Part shown: one piece after another, positions 16,928-25,635 of the stretch
How positions within the stretch are numbered: the first letter of the stretch is position 1
How the letters are laid out: each line of letters opens with the position of its first letter
DNA from: CAZWRV01 sp964636325
GTDB taxonomy: Bacteria > Verrucomicrobiota > Lentisphaeria > Victivallales > GWF2-50-93
Length of the DNA: 41,334 nt
Assembly (NCBI GenBank): GCA_964636325.1
Contig: CAZWRV010000053.1
Location: 1-41,334 of the forward strand
Direction: 5' to 3'
The notes under the pieces: generated by a model
What the model was told of the DNA's origin: nothing
What the model saw: only the letters and a program-made list of their open reading frames with translations
Databases searched by the model: none
Made by a program: the position numbers and the translations under genes

Positions 16928-18040
16928 TTACAGATTCTCCGCGATGAGGTCTCCTACCTGTGAGGTGGAGTAGCCCATTTTCCCGGCGGCCATGGACTTC
17001 ATCTTGTTCTTGGTGGCGGAGGCGACGGAGTTTTCGATCGCCTGCGCGGCCTTGTGCTCGCCGATAGTGTCGAGGAGCATCGCGCCGGAGCAGATTGCAG
17101 CGAGCGGGTTGATGACGCCGAGGCCGGTGTATTTGGGGGCTGAGCCGCCGATGGGCTCGAACATGCTGACGCCCTTGGGATTGATGTTGCCGCCGGCGGC
17201 GATTCCCATCCCGCCCTGGGTAATCGCGCCGAGGTCGGTGATGATGTCGCCGAACATGTTGCCGGTGACGATGACATCGAACCATTCGGGGTTCTTCACC
17301 ATCCACATGCAGGTGGCGTCGACATGGCAGTAGTCAGTCTTAACCTGCGGGTAATCCTTGGCTACCTCGTAGAACGCCCTCTCCCAGAGGTCGTAGACGA
17401 AGGTGAGGACGTTGGTCTTGCCGCAGAGCGTCAGCTGGCCGATCTTGCCCTCCTTGACGTCCGCCTCCTTGAGGCCGCGCCACGGCTTGCTCTTGGAATG
17501 GCGCTTGCAGACGCAGTCGAAAGCGTATCGCAGGCATCTCTCGACCTGCATGCGGCTGTAGACGCTGATCTGCATCGCCACTTCGTCGGGCGTTCCCTTC
17601 ATGGTGAAGCCGCCGGCGCCGCAGTAGAGGTCTCCAGTGTTCTCCCTGACGACGACGTAGTCGATGTGTTCGTGCGTCTTGCCGACGAGGGGTGTCTCGA
17701 CGCCGGGGTAGAGCTTGACGGGGCGCAGGTTGATATACTGGTCGAGGTCGAAGCGGAGCTTGAGGAGGATGCCCTTCTCGAGAATGCCCGGCTTCACCTT
17801 GGGGTGCCCGATGGCGCCGAGGAGGACGGCATCGTATTTTTTAAGCGTCTCGGCCGCGTCGTCGGGGAGTACGTTGCCTGTGGCGAGATAGCGGTCGCCG
17901 CCCCAGTCGTAGTGATCCATCTTGAGCTTGAAACCGAACTTCGCGGCGGCCGCATTGAGGACTTTCACCGCCTCGGCGGTCACTTCCGGCCCCGTGCCGT
18001 CTCCAGGAAGAACCGCGAGCTTGTAGTTTTTTCCGGACAT
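16928..18040 (-). CDS. leuB: 3-isopropylmalate dehydrogenase-like beta-decarboxylating dehydrogenase
   Basis: NAD-dependent oxidative decarboxylase, most likely the leucine pathway enzyme (370 residues). The family motifs are YKLAVLPGDGTGPEVTAEA, GAIGHPKV, the metal/substrate helix DVIVTGNMFGDIITDLGAITQGGMG, and the NAD-binding segment FEPIGGSAPKYTGLGVINPLA. The substrate loop reads VVRENTGDLYCGAGG rather than the RELTGGIYFG of classical LeuB, so a related substrate (as for isocitrate-, homoisocitrate- or tartrate-type enzymes) cannot be excluded. No other leucine gene is adjacent. The ATG is preceded by AAAGGG. A terminator lies about 70 nt after the stop. Confidence 0.82.
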   Translation of the reverse strand: MSGKNYKLAVLPGDGTGPEVTAEAVKVLNAAAAKFGFKLKMDHYDWGGDRYLATGNVLPDDAAETLKKYDAVLLGAIGHPKVKPGILEKGILLKLRFDLDQYINLRPVKLYPGVETPLVGKTHEHIDYVVVRENTGDLYCGAGGFTMKGTPDEVAMQISVYSRMQVERCLRYAFDCVCKRHSKSKPWRGLKEADVKEGKIGQLTLCGKTNVLTFVYDLWERAFYEVAKDYPQVKTDYCHVDATCMWMVKNPEWFDVIVTGNMFGDIITDLGAITQGGMGIAAGGNINPKGVSMFEPIGGSAPKYTGLGVINPLAAICSGAMLLDTIGEHKAAQAIENSVASATKNKMKSMAAGKMGYSTSQVGDLIAENL

Positions 18041-18097
18041 ATATCAACCCTTTCAATGTTGAGAATTCCACAGGCCAGTTTAAAGTAAACAAGCCGC

Positions 18098-18126
18098 ATA
18101 ATATATATAGTATTGAAGATAATCAA
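18098..18126 (-). promoter_or_regulatory. Candidate sigma-70 promoter for leuB
   Basis: On the minus strand TTGATT (18121-18126) and TATTAT (18098-18103) are spaced 17 nt, about 58 nt ahead of the leuB ATG, in the AT-rich divergent gap with the DUF1638 gene. Prediction by eye. Confidence 0.4.
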
Positions 18127-18144
18127 AGCATCACGGGAAACTTT

Positions 18145-18936
18145 ATGTTCAAACTCGACAAGAAATACAGGAACCAGGGGTCGGAGAAGAAGCTCAAGCT
18201 GATCGCCTGCGAAGTCCTCTACAGGGAGCTGTGCCTCTGTGTGGCGAAGTCCACTCGGACGATAGACATTGAATTCGTTTCTCAAGGCTATCATGATCTT
18301 GAGAACCGCGAGATGTGCGCGAAGCTACAGGCGGACGTGGACAGGGTCGATCCTTCCAAATACGATGCGATACTGCTTGGCTTCGCACTTTGCAACAACG
18401 GCATATCCGGGCTCGCCGCGCGCCAGAACCCATTGGTGGTCCCCAAGGCGCATGACTGCATAACGCTCCTCCTCGGCAGCCGCGCCCGGTACCAGTCAAT
18501 ATTCGACGCGTCGCCCGGAACCTACTACCTCTCCGGCGGCTGGATAGAGCGCGACCAGGAAAACCTCGAGGAGTTCGAAGGCACGGTGATGTCCAGGCTC
18601 GGCCTCGACATGACCTACGAGCAATATGTAGAGAAATACGGCAAGGAGGAGGCCGACTTCATCATGGAGACCATCGGCGGCGGCTTCGAGAAGCACTACG
18701 ACAAGGTCCTTTTCATCGACACCGGGACCGGCGACGCCGCCAGCTACAGGAAAATGGCGCAGGCGACCGCCGCGGCGAACAATTTCCAGTTCACGGAGAC
18801 TGCCGGCGACCTCAGGCTCCTGCAGAACCTCGTGGACGGCAGGTGGGATCCGGAAGAGTTCCTGGTCGTTCCGCCCGGCGAAGCCATCGCACCCAGCAAC
18901 GACTGCGGAGTGCTGAAGTGCTGCAAGGCATGCTGA
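18145..18936 (+). CDS. DUF1638 family protein
   Basis: A 263-residue soluble protein. It shows the DUF1638 pattern: KLKLIACEVLYREL near the N-terminus, YDAILLGFALCNNGISGL, then PKAHDCITLLLGSR, PGTYYLSGGWIER, and a Cys-rich end SNDCGVLKCCKAC. Cys and His residues in ACE, LCNNG, HDC and the C-terminal cluster suggest metal binding. In other organisms the family is often found near corrinoid methyltransferase genes; none is visible here. GGGAAA precedes the ATG. The orphan permease follows 68 nt later on the same strand and may share a transcript. Function unknown. Confidence 0.8.
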   Translation: MFKLDKKYRNQGSEKKLKLIACEVLYRELCLCVAKSTRTIDIEFVSQGYHDLENREMCAKLQADVDRVDPSKYDAILLGFALCNNGISGLAARQNPLVVPKAHDCITLLLGSRARYQSIFDASPGTYYLSGGWIERDQENLEEFEGTVMSRLGLDMTYEQYVEKYGKEEADFIMETIGGGFEKHYDKVLFIDTGTGDAASYRKMAQATAAANNFQFTETAGDLRLLQNLVDGRWDPEEFLVVPPGEAIAPSNDCGVLKCCKAC

Positions 18937-19004
18937 GCGGCCATTAGGCCATTCATAAATGGTTACTGTTAATTGCCATTGTCGGCGATTGAGGAATTCG
19001 GCAA

Positions 19005-20315
19005 ATGCTCAACTACATCGTCAGGCGGACGTTCTACTCCATCCTCGTGATCTTCGGGGTGGTGATAATCACGTTCGTGCTGTTCCGCGTCGCCGCGGGC
19101 GATCCGGCGGCCGCGCTGCTCGGAAAGAATCCCTCGCCCGCCGAAGTCGAGAACCTGCGCCGCTCGCTCTCCTTCGACAAGCCCTTCTTCTGGGGCTCAT
19201 GGCGGAGGACGGAGGCATTCTCCGGCGTCAGCTACATCGACAAGGTCGAGTTTCCCGGCGTCAAAATCGAAGGGGCGAACGAAATCGGGAAAGGCTTCCT
19301 GAGGCTCAAGGGCGGCAGCCTCAGCTTCAAGCGGAATCTTCCGCCCGACCAGAAGCCGCTTCAGGCGCAGATTTCCTTCAGAGGCAGGTTTTCCGTGAAG
19401 GACCATAGCTTCTCCTCGGCCGATTGGATCACCATCGGCATCGACCTCGACCCCGCCATCGACGCCTTCGCCATTCGCACCGCGGACGGCGCGAAGTTCG
19501 CGGACATCAGGAAGGTCGAGTTCCTCAAGGACTACGGGCGCCCCTGGGATTCGCAGTTCCTGGACTCGATGAAGGAGATCGTCTCGTTCAGCTCCGAGTT
19601 TCCGTTCGTCAGCTTCTTCAACTTCGGCAGGACCTTGGTGACGCGTGAGCAGATCGGCGAAGTCCTCAGAAGGGGCGCGCTGCCCTCGCTCATGCTCATG
19701 ATCCCCATCTTCTTCGGCGAGATGTTTTTCGGAATCGTCTTCGCGATGGTCTCGACAATCTACCGCGGCACCTGGATCGACCGCGCACTCGTCCTGCTGT
19801 CCGTCGCGGGGATGAGCATAAGCTACCTCGTCTTCATCATCGCCGGGCAATGGTATCTGGGTTACTACCTGAACTGGTTCCCGGTCTGGGGCTACGGCGA
19901 CTGGCGCTACTTCGCGCTGCCGATCCTTGTCGGCGTCGCCAGCGGACTCGGCGAAGGGGTGAGGTTCTACAGGACCATATTCGTCAACGAGCTGAACAAG
20001 GAATATCTCCGAACCGCCGCGGCGAAAGGGTGCAGCAAGCTATCGATCTACTTCAAGCACCTCCTGCGCAACGCGGCGATCCCGATCATCACGAGGGCTT
20101 CCTCGGTCCTGCCCTTCCTGCTGACCGGCAGCCTGCTCCTTGAAAGCTTCTTCGGCATCCCCGGCCTCGGCTACGCCGGCATCAACGCGCTTATGAACTC
20201 CGACCTGCAGATGCTCAAGGCGCTAGTGGTCGTCACAGCCTTCATATTCGTAGTCATAAACCTGTTCGCGGACATCTCCTACGCCTGGGCCGACCCAAGG
20301 GTGAGATTGCAGTGA
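19005..20315 (+). CDS. Orphan OppB/DppB-type ABC permease with inserted extracytoplasmic domain
   Basis: Inner-membrane permease of the peptide-transport class (436 residues, against about 310-340 for OppB/DppB). Helix 1 (YIVRRTFYSILVIFGVVIITFVLFRVAAGDP) is followed by the usual SFDKPF segment, then an extra 120 or so residues (about 62-190), then the remaining helices. The EAA-type loop is AAAKGCSKLSIYFKHLLRNAAIP and the C-terminus ends WADPRVRLQ. The insert is Phe/Lys/Asp-rich and probably beta-structured (KVEFPGVKIEG, AQISFRGRFSVKDHSF, WITIGIDLDPAID). It occupies the same loop as the insert in YejB. No OppC, ATPase or binding protein is adjacent, so its partners are elsewhere or shared. 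GAGG lies 10 nt before the ATG. Confidence 0.85.
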   Translation: MLNYIVRRTFYSILVIFGVVIITFVLFRVAAGDPAAALLGKNPSPAEVENLRRSLSFDKPFFWGSWRRTEAFSGVSYIDKVEFPGVKIEGANEIGKGFLRLKGGSLSFKRNLPPDQKPLQAQISFRGRFSVKDHSFSSADWITIGIDLDPAIDAFAIRTADGAKFADIRKVEFLKDYGRPWDSQFLDSMKEIVSFSSEFPFVSFFNFGRTLVTREQIGEVLRRGALPSLMLMIPIFFGEMFFGIVFAMVSTIYRGTWIDRALVLLSVAGMSISYLVFIIAGQWYLGYYLNWFPVWGYGDWRYFALPILVGVASGLGEGVRFYRTIFVNELNKEYLRTAAAKGCSKLSIYFKHLLRNAAIPIITRASSVLPFLLTGSLLLESFFGIPGLGYAGINALMNSDLQMLKALVVVTAFIFVVINLFADISYAWADPRVRLQ

Positions 20316-20394
20316 AAATATTTAAGTCGGTCGCGGCCGAGCGCAAACGGCTGCGGTCGGTTGCTTATGAGGGTTGCGCAGCAATCGGCAAACT

Positions 20395-21018
20395 ATGAAC
20401 AAAAAAGCCTTCATCACAATCCCCGTCGGATTCCTTGAAGTGAACTGCTATCTCGTCCCCTCCGACGCCGACCGATGCCTGTATATCATCGATCCCGGCG
20501 CAGACGCCGACGAGATCGTCAGGGCCGCATCCGAATTCAAATTCCCGGAGACGAAAATCCTCCTTACCCACGGGCACGTGGACCATATCGGGGCGGTGAG
20601 AACAGTGATGGAATCGCTGCGAACTTCGCAGCCATTCCTGCATGAGCATGACTTCCCGCTCTACTTCAGCCCGGCAAATTCGGTCATGCCCTGGCTCCCG
20701 CCGGTCACAAACCCGCCGCGCCCCTGCAACTCCTTCACCGGCTCGGAATTCCGCATCCTCCACACCCCGGGCCATTCCCGCGGCTGCGTCTGTTTCTTCT
20801 CGGAACGCCTAAAAGCGCTCTTCTCCGGAGACACGATCTTCAGGGAGTCTGTCGGACGGACCGACCTTCCCGGCGGCGACCACGGCCTTCTCATCAAATC
20901 CATAACCGAAAAGATATTCGCCCTGGACGACGGAACAGGAATCTTTCCCGGCCACGGGGGCTCCACCTCCGTCGGCGACGAGAAAAAATACAATCCGTTC
21001 ATATCGGATTTCCAATGA
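20395..21018 (+). CDS. Metallo-beta-lactamase-fold hydrolase (glyoxalase II-like)
   Basis: 207 residues from the ATG at 20395; an upstream in-frame TTG is unlikely. No clear Shine-Dalgarno is present. The metal ligands are intact: HGHVDH at 59-64, His127 in HTPGHSRG, Asp146 in FSGDTIF, and the last His in FPGHGG near the end. The short form lacking the glyoxalase II C-terminal domain fits the broad thioesterase-type hydrolase family; the substrate is unknown. It overlaps the next gene by 4 nt (ATGA), so the two are translated together. Confidence 0.85.
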   Translation: MNKKAFITIPVGFLEVNCYLVPSDADRCLYIIDPGADADEIVRAASEFKFPETKILLTHGHVDHIGAVRTVMESLRTSQPFLHEHDFPLYFSPANSVMPWLPPVTNPPRPCNSFTGSEFRILHTPGHSRGCVCFFSERLKALFSGDTIFRESVGRTDLPGGDHGLLIKSITEKIFALDDGTGIFPGHGGSTSVGDEKKYNPFISDFQ

Positions 21019-21833
21019 ACGATGACTACTACAAGATTCTTGGAATCGAGAGCGGCGCCGACTTCAAGGCCATAAAGAAGGCATACTACAGGCGCGTCAA
21101 GGACTGCCATCCCGACCTCTACGGCGGCGACAGGCAGAAGGAGGAGGAGTTCAAGATACTCGCCAACGCCTTCGACGTCATCTCCGACCCCGACAAGCGC
21201 AATAAATACGACGAGAAGATCGGCATCGGCGCACCGCAGCCCGACATCACGGGCGAACACTACGTCTACGACGGCATTTCGGTCATGGACACGGACTACG
21301 ACGACACCCTCGAGGAGCTGATCGTCGGCAACCTGAACCTGGCAAAGATCAATCTCGCAACACTCCTCCTCGACCTCCAGAGGACCGAGGTATTCATGAC
21401 CTTCCGCGAGGGGAAGAACTACTTCAAGCAGCAGAGATACAGGGCCGCGCTGCACTTCTTCAAGACCGCCCTGGAGCATTCACCCGAAAACATCCTCTAT
21501 CACTATTATATTGCCAGGACATATTATTATCTTCACGAATACTACAGCGCACGCCGCCACTACCAGGCCGGGATAAAGCTCGGTTCCAGGCGCGTCCCGC
21601 CGCAGCGCCTCATACGTTTCCAGCGGGAGCTGGACGAACTCAACAACGAACAGTTCTCCTGGAGCGAAAGGCTCCTATCGATATTCAGGAGGAAGCCTGA
21701 AGGCGACCCCTTCCTCTCCACCAGCGAGGAGATGGTCGACGAGACAAACAGGACGATCGCCAGGCTCATCCGCGAACGCAAAAGGCAGAAGGCGCTCGAC
21801 GCACAAAAGAACCGCAAGCAGCTTCCGGGATGA
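21015..21833 (+). CDS. J-domain protein with C-terminal TPR-like region
   Basis: A 272-residue co-chaperone-type protein. Residues 3-70 are a J domain (YYKILGIESGADFKAIKKAYYRR, HPD at 32-34, then FDVISDPDKRNKYDEKIG), which stimulates an Hsp70 partner. There is no G/F region, zinc centre or DnaJ C-terminal domain, so it is not DnaJ itself. Residues about 130-200 look like tetratricopeptide helices (FREGKNYFKQQRYRAALHFFKTALEHSPEN, ARTYYYLHEYYSARRHYQAGIKLG). The tail is Lys/Arg-rich. It starts inside the stop of the hydrolase gene. Confidence 0.88.
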   Translation: MNDDYYKILGIESGADFKAIKKAYYRRVKDCHPDLYGGDRQKEEEFKILANAFDVISDPDKRNKYDEKIGIGAPQPDITGEHYVYDGISVMDTDYDDTLEELIVGNLNLAKINLATLLLDLQRTEVFMTFREGKNYFKQQRYRAALHFFKTALEHSPENILYHYYIARTYYYLHEYYSARRHYQAGIKLGSRRVPPQRLIRFQRELDELNNEQFSWSERLLSIFRRKPEGDPFLSTSEEMVDETNRTIARLIRERKRQKALDAQKNRKQLPG

Positions 21834-21855
21834 AATTCTTCCTGCATATTTCCCT

Positions 21856-21891
21856 GTCAATACGGTCAATATGGCCAATCAGGTCATCATT
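21856..21891. repeat. Degenerate 9-nt tandem repeat
   Basis: Units GTCAATACG, GTCAATATG, GCCAATCAG and GTCATCATT follow one another in the convergent gap between the J-domain gene and the permease. No function is apparent. Confidence 0.5.
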
Positions 21892-21916
21892 AACCTTGCG
21901 AGAGCTTTAAAAGGGC

Positions 21917-23593
21917 TCAGAACCGGAACAGCGTTCCGACGGTGCGGCCCATTAGGACTGAGGCGGCTATGAGCGTGACGGCGAGGAAGGCCATGGCCCA
22001 GACGCCGAACGCGCAGGCGACGTAGGGCCCCGAGCCGAGTATCTGCGAAAGCTCGAATATCGCACGCGTCACCGGGTAGAACTCCGTCTTCTGGGCGAGG
22101 ATCAGCGAGTCGGACACTTCGAGCATGGAGAAGCTGAACGCGAATAGCGCGCCGATAACGACGTTCGCCGCGATCAGCGGAACTGTTATCCGCCGCAGCG
22201 TGAGCCAGGGGCCAGCGCCCAGGTTGCGCGCCGCATGTTCCAGTTCGACAGGCGTCTGCTGGAGGCCCGAGGCCACTGAGCGCACGACGTACGGAAGCCG
22301 CCTGACTCCGTAAGCGATGACCAGGAGGATCGTGGGGTTTTTTACGGGATCCATCAGGGCGCGCACCCAGGAGTAGTGGATCGACATGCTAAGGTATCCG
22401 AACGCAAGGACGATGCCGGGGACGGCCAGAGGCATCATCGCCAGCACGTCGAATACGCGCCAGCCGGGCAGACGCCAGCGCTCGGTCATCAGCGCGACAG
22501 AAATCCCGATCCCGACGCAGAGGACCATCGCGAGCAGCGAATACCAGAGGCTGTTTGTGATCCCCGGGACGACAAGCGCGTGCGAAAGCGCATCCCTGAA
22601 ATGATCGAGCGTGTATGACGCGGGGAGGACCGTGCCGTACCAGTCGCCGGAGACGGAGAGGAAGATCATGCCGAAATGCGGAAGCACCGCGAACGCCGTC
22701 ACAAGAAGAAAGGGGAGCAGGACCAGCAGGCCTGGCAGTCCTTCAAGCCTCCTGCTCCGCGAAGCGACCATGCCCTTCACCGTCATCGCTCCGCTGTCCT
22801 GTCCGAACATTAGACGGCTCGCTGTGTAAAGCCCGCAGGCGAAAAGCAGCAGTATCACCACCAGCGCATAAGGTATGGGATTGGTCTCTAGCTCGGTGAT
22901 TCCGTTGAATATCTGCACGGTGGTGACCCGGTTGAATCCGAGCATGAGCGGCGCTCCCAGCTCGGTGAAGCTCCAGATCAGAACTATGCTCGCACCGGCG
23001 AAAAGGCCCGGCCGTATCATCGGAAGAGTGATGGAGAAGAACCGCCTCGCGCGGCCGCAGCCCAGGTTGCTGGCGGCGTCCTCTAGGCTGGGATCGACAT
23101 TGGCCAGCGCAGCCATCACGTTCAGGAACATGATCGGATAAAGATGAAGTGCCTCGACCACGCATACGGACCAGAAGCGGCCGTCCCCGCCGAGCCAGTC
23201 AGGCCCGCGGCCGAATTCGACTATCCCGAGCGAAGCCAGCAGCGAATTCACCGCGCCGAAGCGGCCGAAGACCTGTATGAATCCGAGCGCCCCCACGAAC
23301 GGCGGAAGTATCATCGGCAGAAGCAGGAGCGGCGTGACCAGCGGCTTGCCGATGAACTCGTAGCGGTCGTTCAGCAGCGCAAGCGGCAACGACATCGCCG
23401 TAACCACCAGCGTCGTCACAACGGCTATTGCGAACGCATTGGCGAGCCCTTCCCTGTAGATCGGATTCCTCACGATCTCAAGCAGATACGACGGCCGCAG
23501 CCCCTCCGCCACCACCGTATAGACAGGCAGGCCAAGGAAGAGCAGGAAGAAAAGTCCCGCCGCAGCCGCGATAACTAAACGGTATGCTTTCAT
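21917..23593 (-). CDS. Double-length ABC permease of AfuB/FbpB type
   Basis: Inner-membrane permease of a ferric-iron/thiamine-type importer (558 residues). It contains two fused six-helix halves. Each half has its own EAA loop: EDAASNLGCGRARRFFSITLPMIRPG in the first and EHAARNLGAGPWLTLRRITVPLI in the second. The ATG at 23593 is preferred to the TTG one codon upstream. It lies downstream of the binding protein and the ATPase on the same strand, giving the order ATPase, binding protein, permease. The 114 nt between it and the binding protein hold only degenerate repeat-like sequence. The substrate is not evident from the sequence. Confidence 0.88.
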   Translation of the reverse strand: MKAYRLVIAAAAGLFFLLFLGLPVYTVVAEGLRPSYLLEIVRNPIYREGLANAFAIAVVTTLVVTAMSLPLALLNDRYEFIGKPLVTPLLLLPMILPPFVGALGFIQVFGRFGAVNSLLASLGIVEFGRGPDWLGGDGRFWSVCVVEALHLYPIMFLNVMAALANVDPSLEDAASNLGCGRARRFFSITLPMIRPGLFAGASIVLIWSFTELGAPLMLGFNRVTTVQIFNGITELETNPIPYALVVILLLFACGLYTASRLMFGQDSGAMTVKGMVASRSRRLEGLPGLLVLLPFLLVTAFAVLPHFGMIFLSVSGDWYGTVLPASYTLDHFRDALSHALVVPGITNSLWYSLLAMVLCVGIGISVALMTERWRLPGWRVFDVLAMMPLAVPGIVLAFGYLSMSIHYSWVRALMDPVKNPTILLVIAYGVRRLPYVVRSVASGLQQTPVELEHAARNLGAGPWLTLRRITVPLIAANVVIGALFAFSFSMLEVSDSLILAQKTEFYPVTRAIFELSQILGSGPYVACAFGVWAMAFLAVTLIAASVLMGRTVGTLFRF

Positions 23594-23707
23594 CAATTAC
23601 TCTTCTCTTTTCGATTGCAGTCGACCGCGACCGGCCGTAATTGATTGCATCCGATGCCTCCCGAATCCTACCGATATCTGTCGTTACCCGTCGGTTGAAA
23701 ACCGAAC

Positions 23708-25336
23708 CTACTTATCTTTGCCGGCCTTTTCCGCGGCGGCGATGTATTGCCTCCTGAAAAACTCGGTCATCTCCCGCTGGCGTTGCAGGCAGGCAAGCGG
23801 CGTGTTGCCGTCGGTCCCTGGATTAAGCGAAGCTGCAACCTTTTCCGCCTCGGAATAATTGAACGGCAGCTTCGTGAATTCGGCGAACGCCTCAGGACAT
23901 TTTTCCGTGCCGCCTGCAGCTATTATCGCCTTCCAGGCAGCCTGCAGTTCAGGCAGCGGATCTATTACCATGGTCTTGAACAGGATGCGTATTAGCGAAA
24001 AATATCTTGCAGTCAGGGAAGGGTCGTAGTTGAACTCCTCCTCGGGCGAGAACGGTTCCGCATCGGAATCGCTCATGTTCCTTCTCTCCTCATCCACATA
24101 CATGTCCTTGCGGACGGGAAGGCGGCGGAGGGCGTATTTGACAGGCCCTCCAGGCGTGCCCGGCCGGAAGTCCCATATTCGCTGGCCGGGCTTGGACAGG
24201 ACGAACTCCATGAATGCGACGGCCGCCTTCCGGTTCGGAGCGCCGCGGAAGAGCATGATCGGATCGGCGGAGATTGATGTTCCCCCGACGGGGGCGGCGA
24301 AGACCATCCGCGCCTTGCCGCCGTTGTGCTCCTGCGCCCATTCCGACTCTGTGCGTCCGTAGAAGTCAATGCAGATCCCCGCGGCGGAGTCGCCCTTGGC
24401 CACGTCGCGCACAACCTTGCTGGCGGAGTCGGTGATGCAGCGCGAGTTCGCGCCGATCTTCCTGACGAGCACCATGGCGTTGAGCCAGCCTTTGTCGAGC
24501 GCTTCAGGCGTCTTCTTCCCGGCATGCCTGACCGCCTCCGCCATCTGCTGCTGGATTATCATCTCGAAGCATTTGTTGATAGAGCCGGACTTTGTCGGAT
24601 CCGCGACCGCAAGAGCGCCGAAATATTCCTTCTCGCCGAGATCGGGCCAGCGCCTAGGCGGCTGGACTCCGAGAAGCTTCACGGCGTCCTCGTTGTAGCA
24701 GATCCCGAAGGAAGACAGGCATGCGCCGTAGTATCTGCCCTGCGGATCGTAGAAGATTTCGCCGCTGAACTTCTGCGGGATGACGTCCTGCGTGAACCAG
24801 TCCGGGTGCGACTTGAGCAGGCCCGCGTCGACGGCCTGCCCCTTCTGCGCCTGCTTGCCGACGTCATACTGGCCGCCGCCGAAAAAAATGTCTATGTCGA
24901 CCCCGACGTCGGAGGATAGAAATGTCTTCCGCGCCTTGACCGCAAGCGGATCGGCGCCCTCGGGCGGAGAATCCATCCTGGCGTTGTTGAAGTTGTCGGC
25001 GACGGCCTTGCTCCAGGGCCCGAGCGAGGGATCGCTCTCCCAGTGGCGCCTGAAATTTCCGGCGAAACGGTCGTCCACGTAGCGCACGATGTCCGAAGTG
25101 CCGCCGGGATTGCGCCAGTCGAACTCGACGTCCTTCCCTTCGGTCTCGAGATAATGCCTCTTGAACGCTTGTTCGAACTCGTAGCGTATCGACTCGTTGT
25201 GCGGCGTGATTATGACCAGCTTTTCCGCGGACTTCGCGTCGCCTTTGGCTGCGCGTGCCGGGCGCAAGGCCATCGGCAGCGCGACCAGAGCCGCCAAAGG
25301 GAGAAACGCGACAAAGCATGCTCTTATAATCTTCAA
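23708..25336 (-). CDS. Extracellular solute-binding protein of AfuA/FbpA-type importer
   Basis: Periplasmic receptor for the flanking ABC importer. It has 542 residues, longer than the usual 330-380. The start codon is TTG (25334-25336), with AGAAGG about 10 nt upstream. A signal peptide (MKIIRACFVAFLPLAALVALPMA, cleavage near ARA-AKG) precedes KLVIITPHNESIRYEFEQAF, the type-II binding-protein opening. Later segments fit the fold: DIDIFFGGGQYDVGKQAQKG, ICYNEDAVKLLG, FGALAVADPTKSGSINKCFEM, GAPNRKAAVAFMEFVLSKPGQRIW. The extra length is C-terminal (about 400-542). Ligand unknown; Fe(III), sulphate-like anions or phosphonates are possible from family membership. Confidence 0.8.
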   Translation of the reverse strand: MKIIRACFVAFLPLAALVALPMALRPARAAKGDAKSAEKLVIITPHNESIRYEFEQAFKRHYLETEGKDVEFDWRNPGGTSDIVRYVDDRFAGNFRRHWESDPSLGPWSKAVADNFNNARMDSPPEGADPLAVKARKTFLSSDVGVDIDIFFGGGQYDVGKQAQKGQAVDAGLLKSHPDWFTQDVIPQKFSGEIFYDPQGRYYGACLSSFGICYNEDAVKLLGVQPPRRWPDLGEKEYFGALAVADPTKSGSINKCFEMIIQQQMAEAVRHAGKKTPEALDKGWLNAMVLVRKIGANSRCITDSASKVVRDVAKGDSAAGICIDFYGRTESEWAQEHNGGKARMVFAAPVGGTSISADPIMLFRGAPNRKAAVAFMEFVLSKPGQRIWDFRPGTPGGPVKYALRRLPVRKDMYVDEERRNMSDSDAEPFSPEEEFNYDPSLTARYFSLIRILFKTMVIDPLPELQAAWKAIIAAGGTEKCPEAFAEFTKLPFNYSEAEKVAASLNPGTDGNTPLACLQRQREMTEFFRRQYIAAAEKAGKDK

Positions 25337-25362
25337 GCTTTTCGGGCCTTCTATCTACGCGT

Positions 25363-25615
25363 AAATTCCAAATCCCAAGTACCAATGCTCAAATAAATTT
25401 CAAATTTCAAATCCCAAAATCCAAAGCATACATTGTGACTGTTTGAGTTTTGAACAATTGGAATTTATTTAGAGAACCAATTTCAACGCTCCTGAAGCGG
25501 CTCAGCATGGCTTCGCCCTCCGATCTCGGAACATACACAAACTGCGGAGGGGTGAGCCGTGCTCAACCGTATTTTGAAATCGCCTCTGGAATTTGGTCAT
25601 TGGATTTGGGAATTT
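25363..25615. repeat. Nested heptad-periodic inverted repeat around a hairpin
   Basis: The left arm (25363-25425) is nine consecutive 7-nt units (AAATTCC, AAATCCC, AAGTACC, AATGCTC, AAATAAA, TTTCAAA twice, TCCCAAA, ATCCAAA). The right arm (25588-25615) is four inverted units (GGAATTT, GGTCATT, GGATTTG, GGAATTT). Between them lies a GC-rich inverted pair (25498-25522 and 25545-25569). The segment fills nearly the whole gap between the importer ATPase and binding-protein genes and holds no gene. Confidence 0.75.
25498..25569. repeat. GC-rich inverted repeat C, copy 1
   Basis: The 25-nt arm at 25498-25522 contains GGCTCAGCATGGCTTCGCC. The arm at 25545-25569 contains GGAGGGGTGAGCCGTGCTC. They pair imperfectly. 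The same two arms occur in reversed order and almost joined at 37006-37053. An intergenic repeat that folds into a long stem. Confidence 0.65.
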
Positions 25616-25635
25616 CTCCAGCTGGCCGAATTAAG

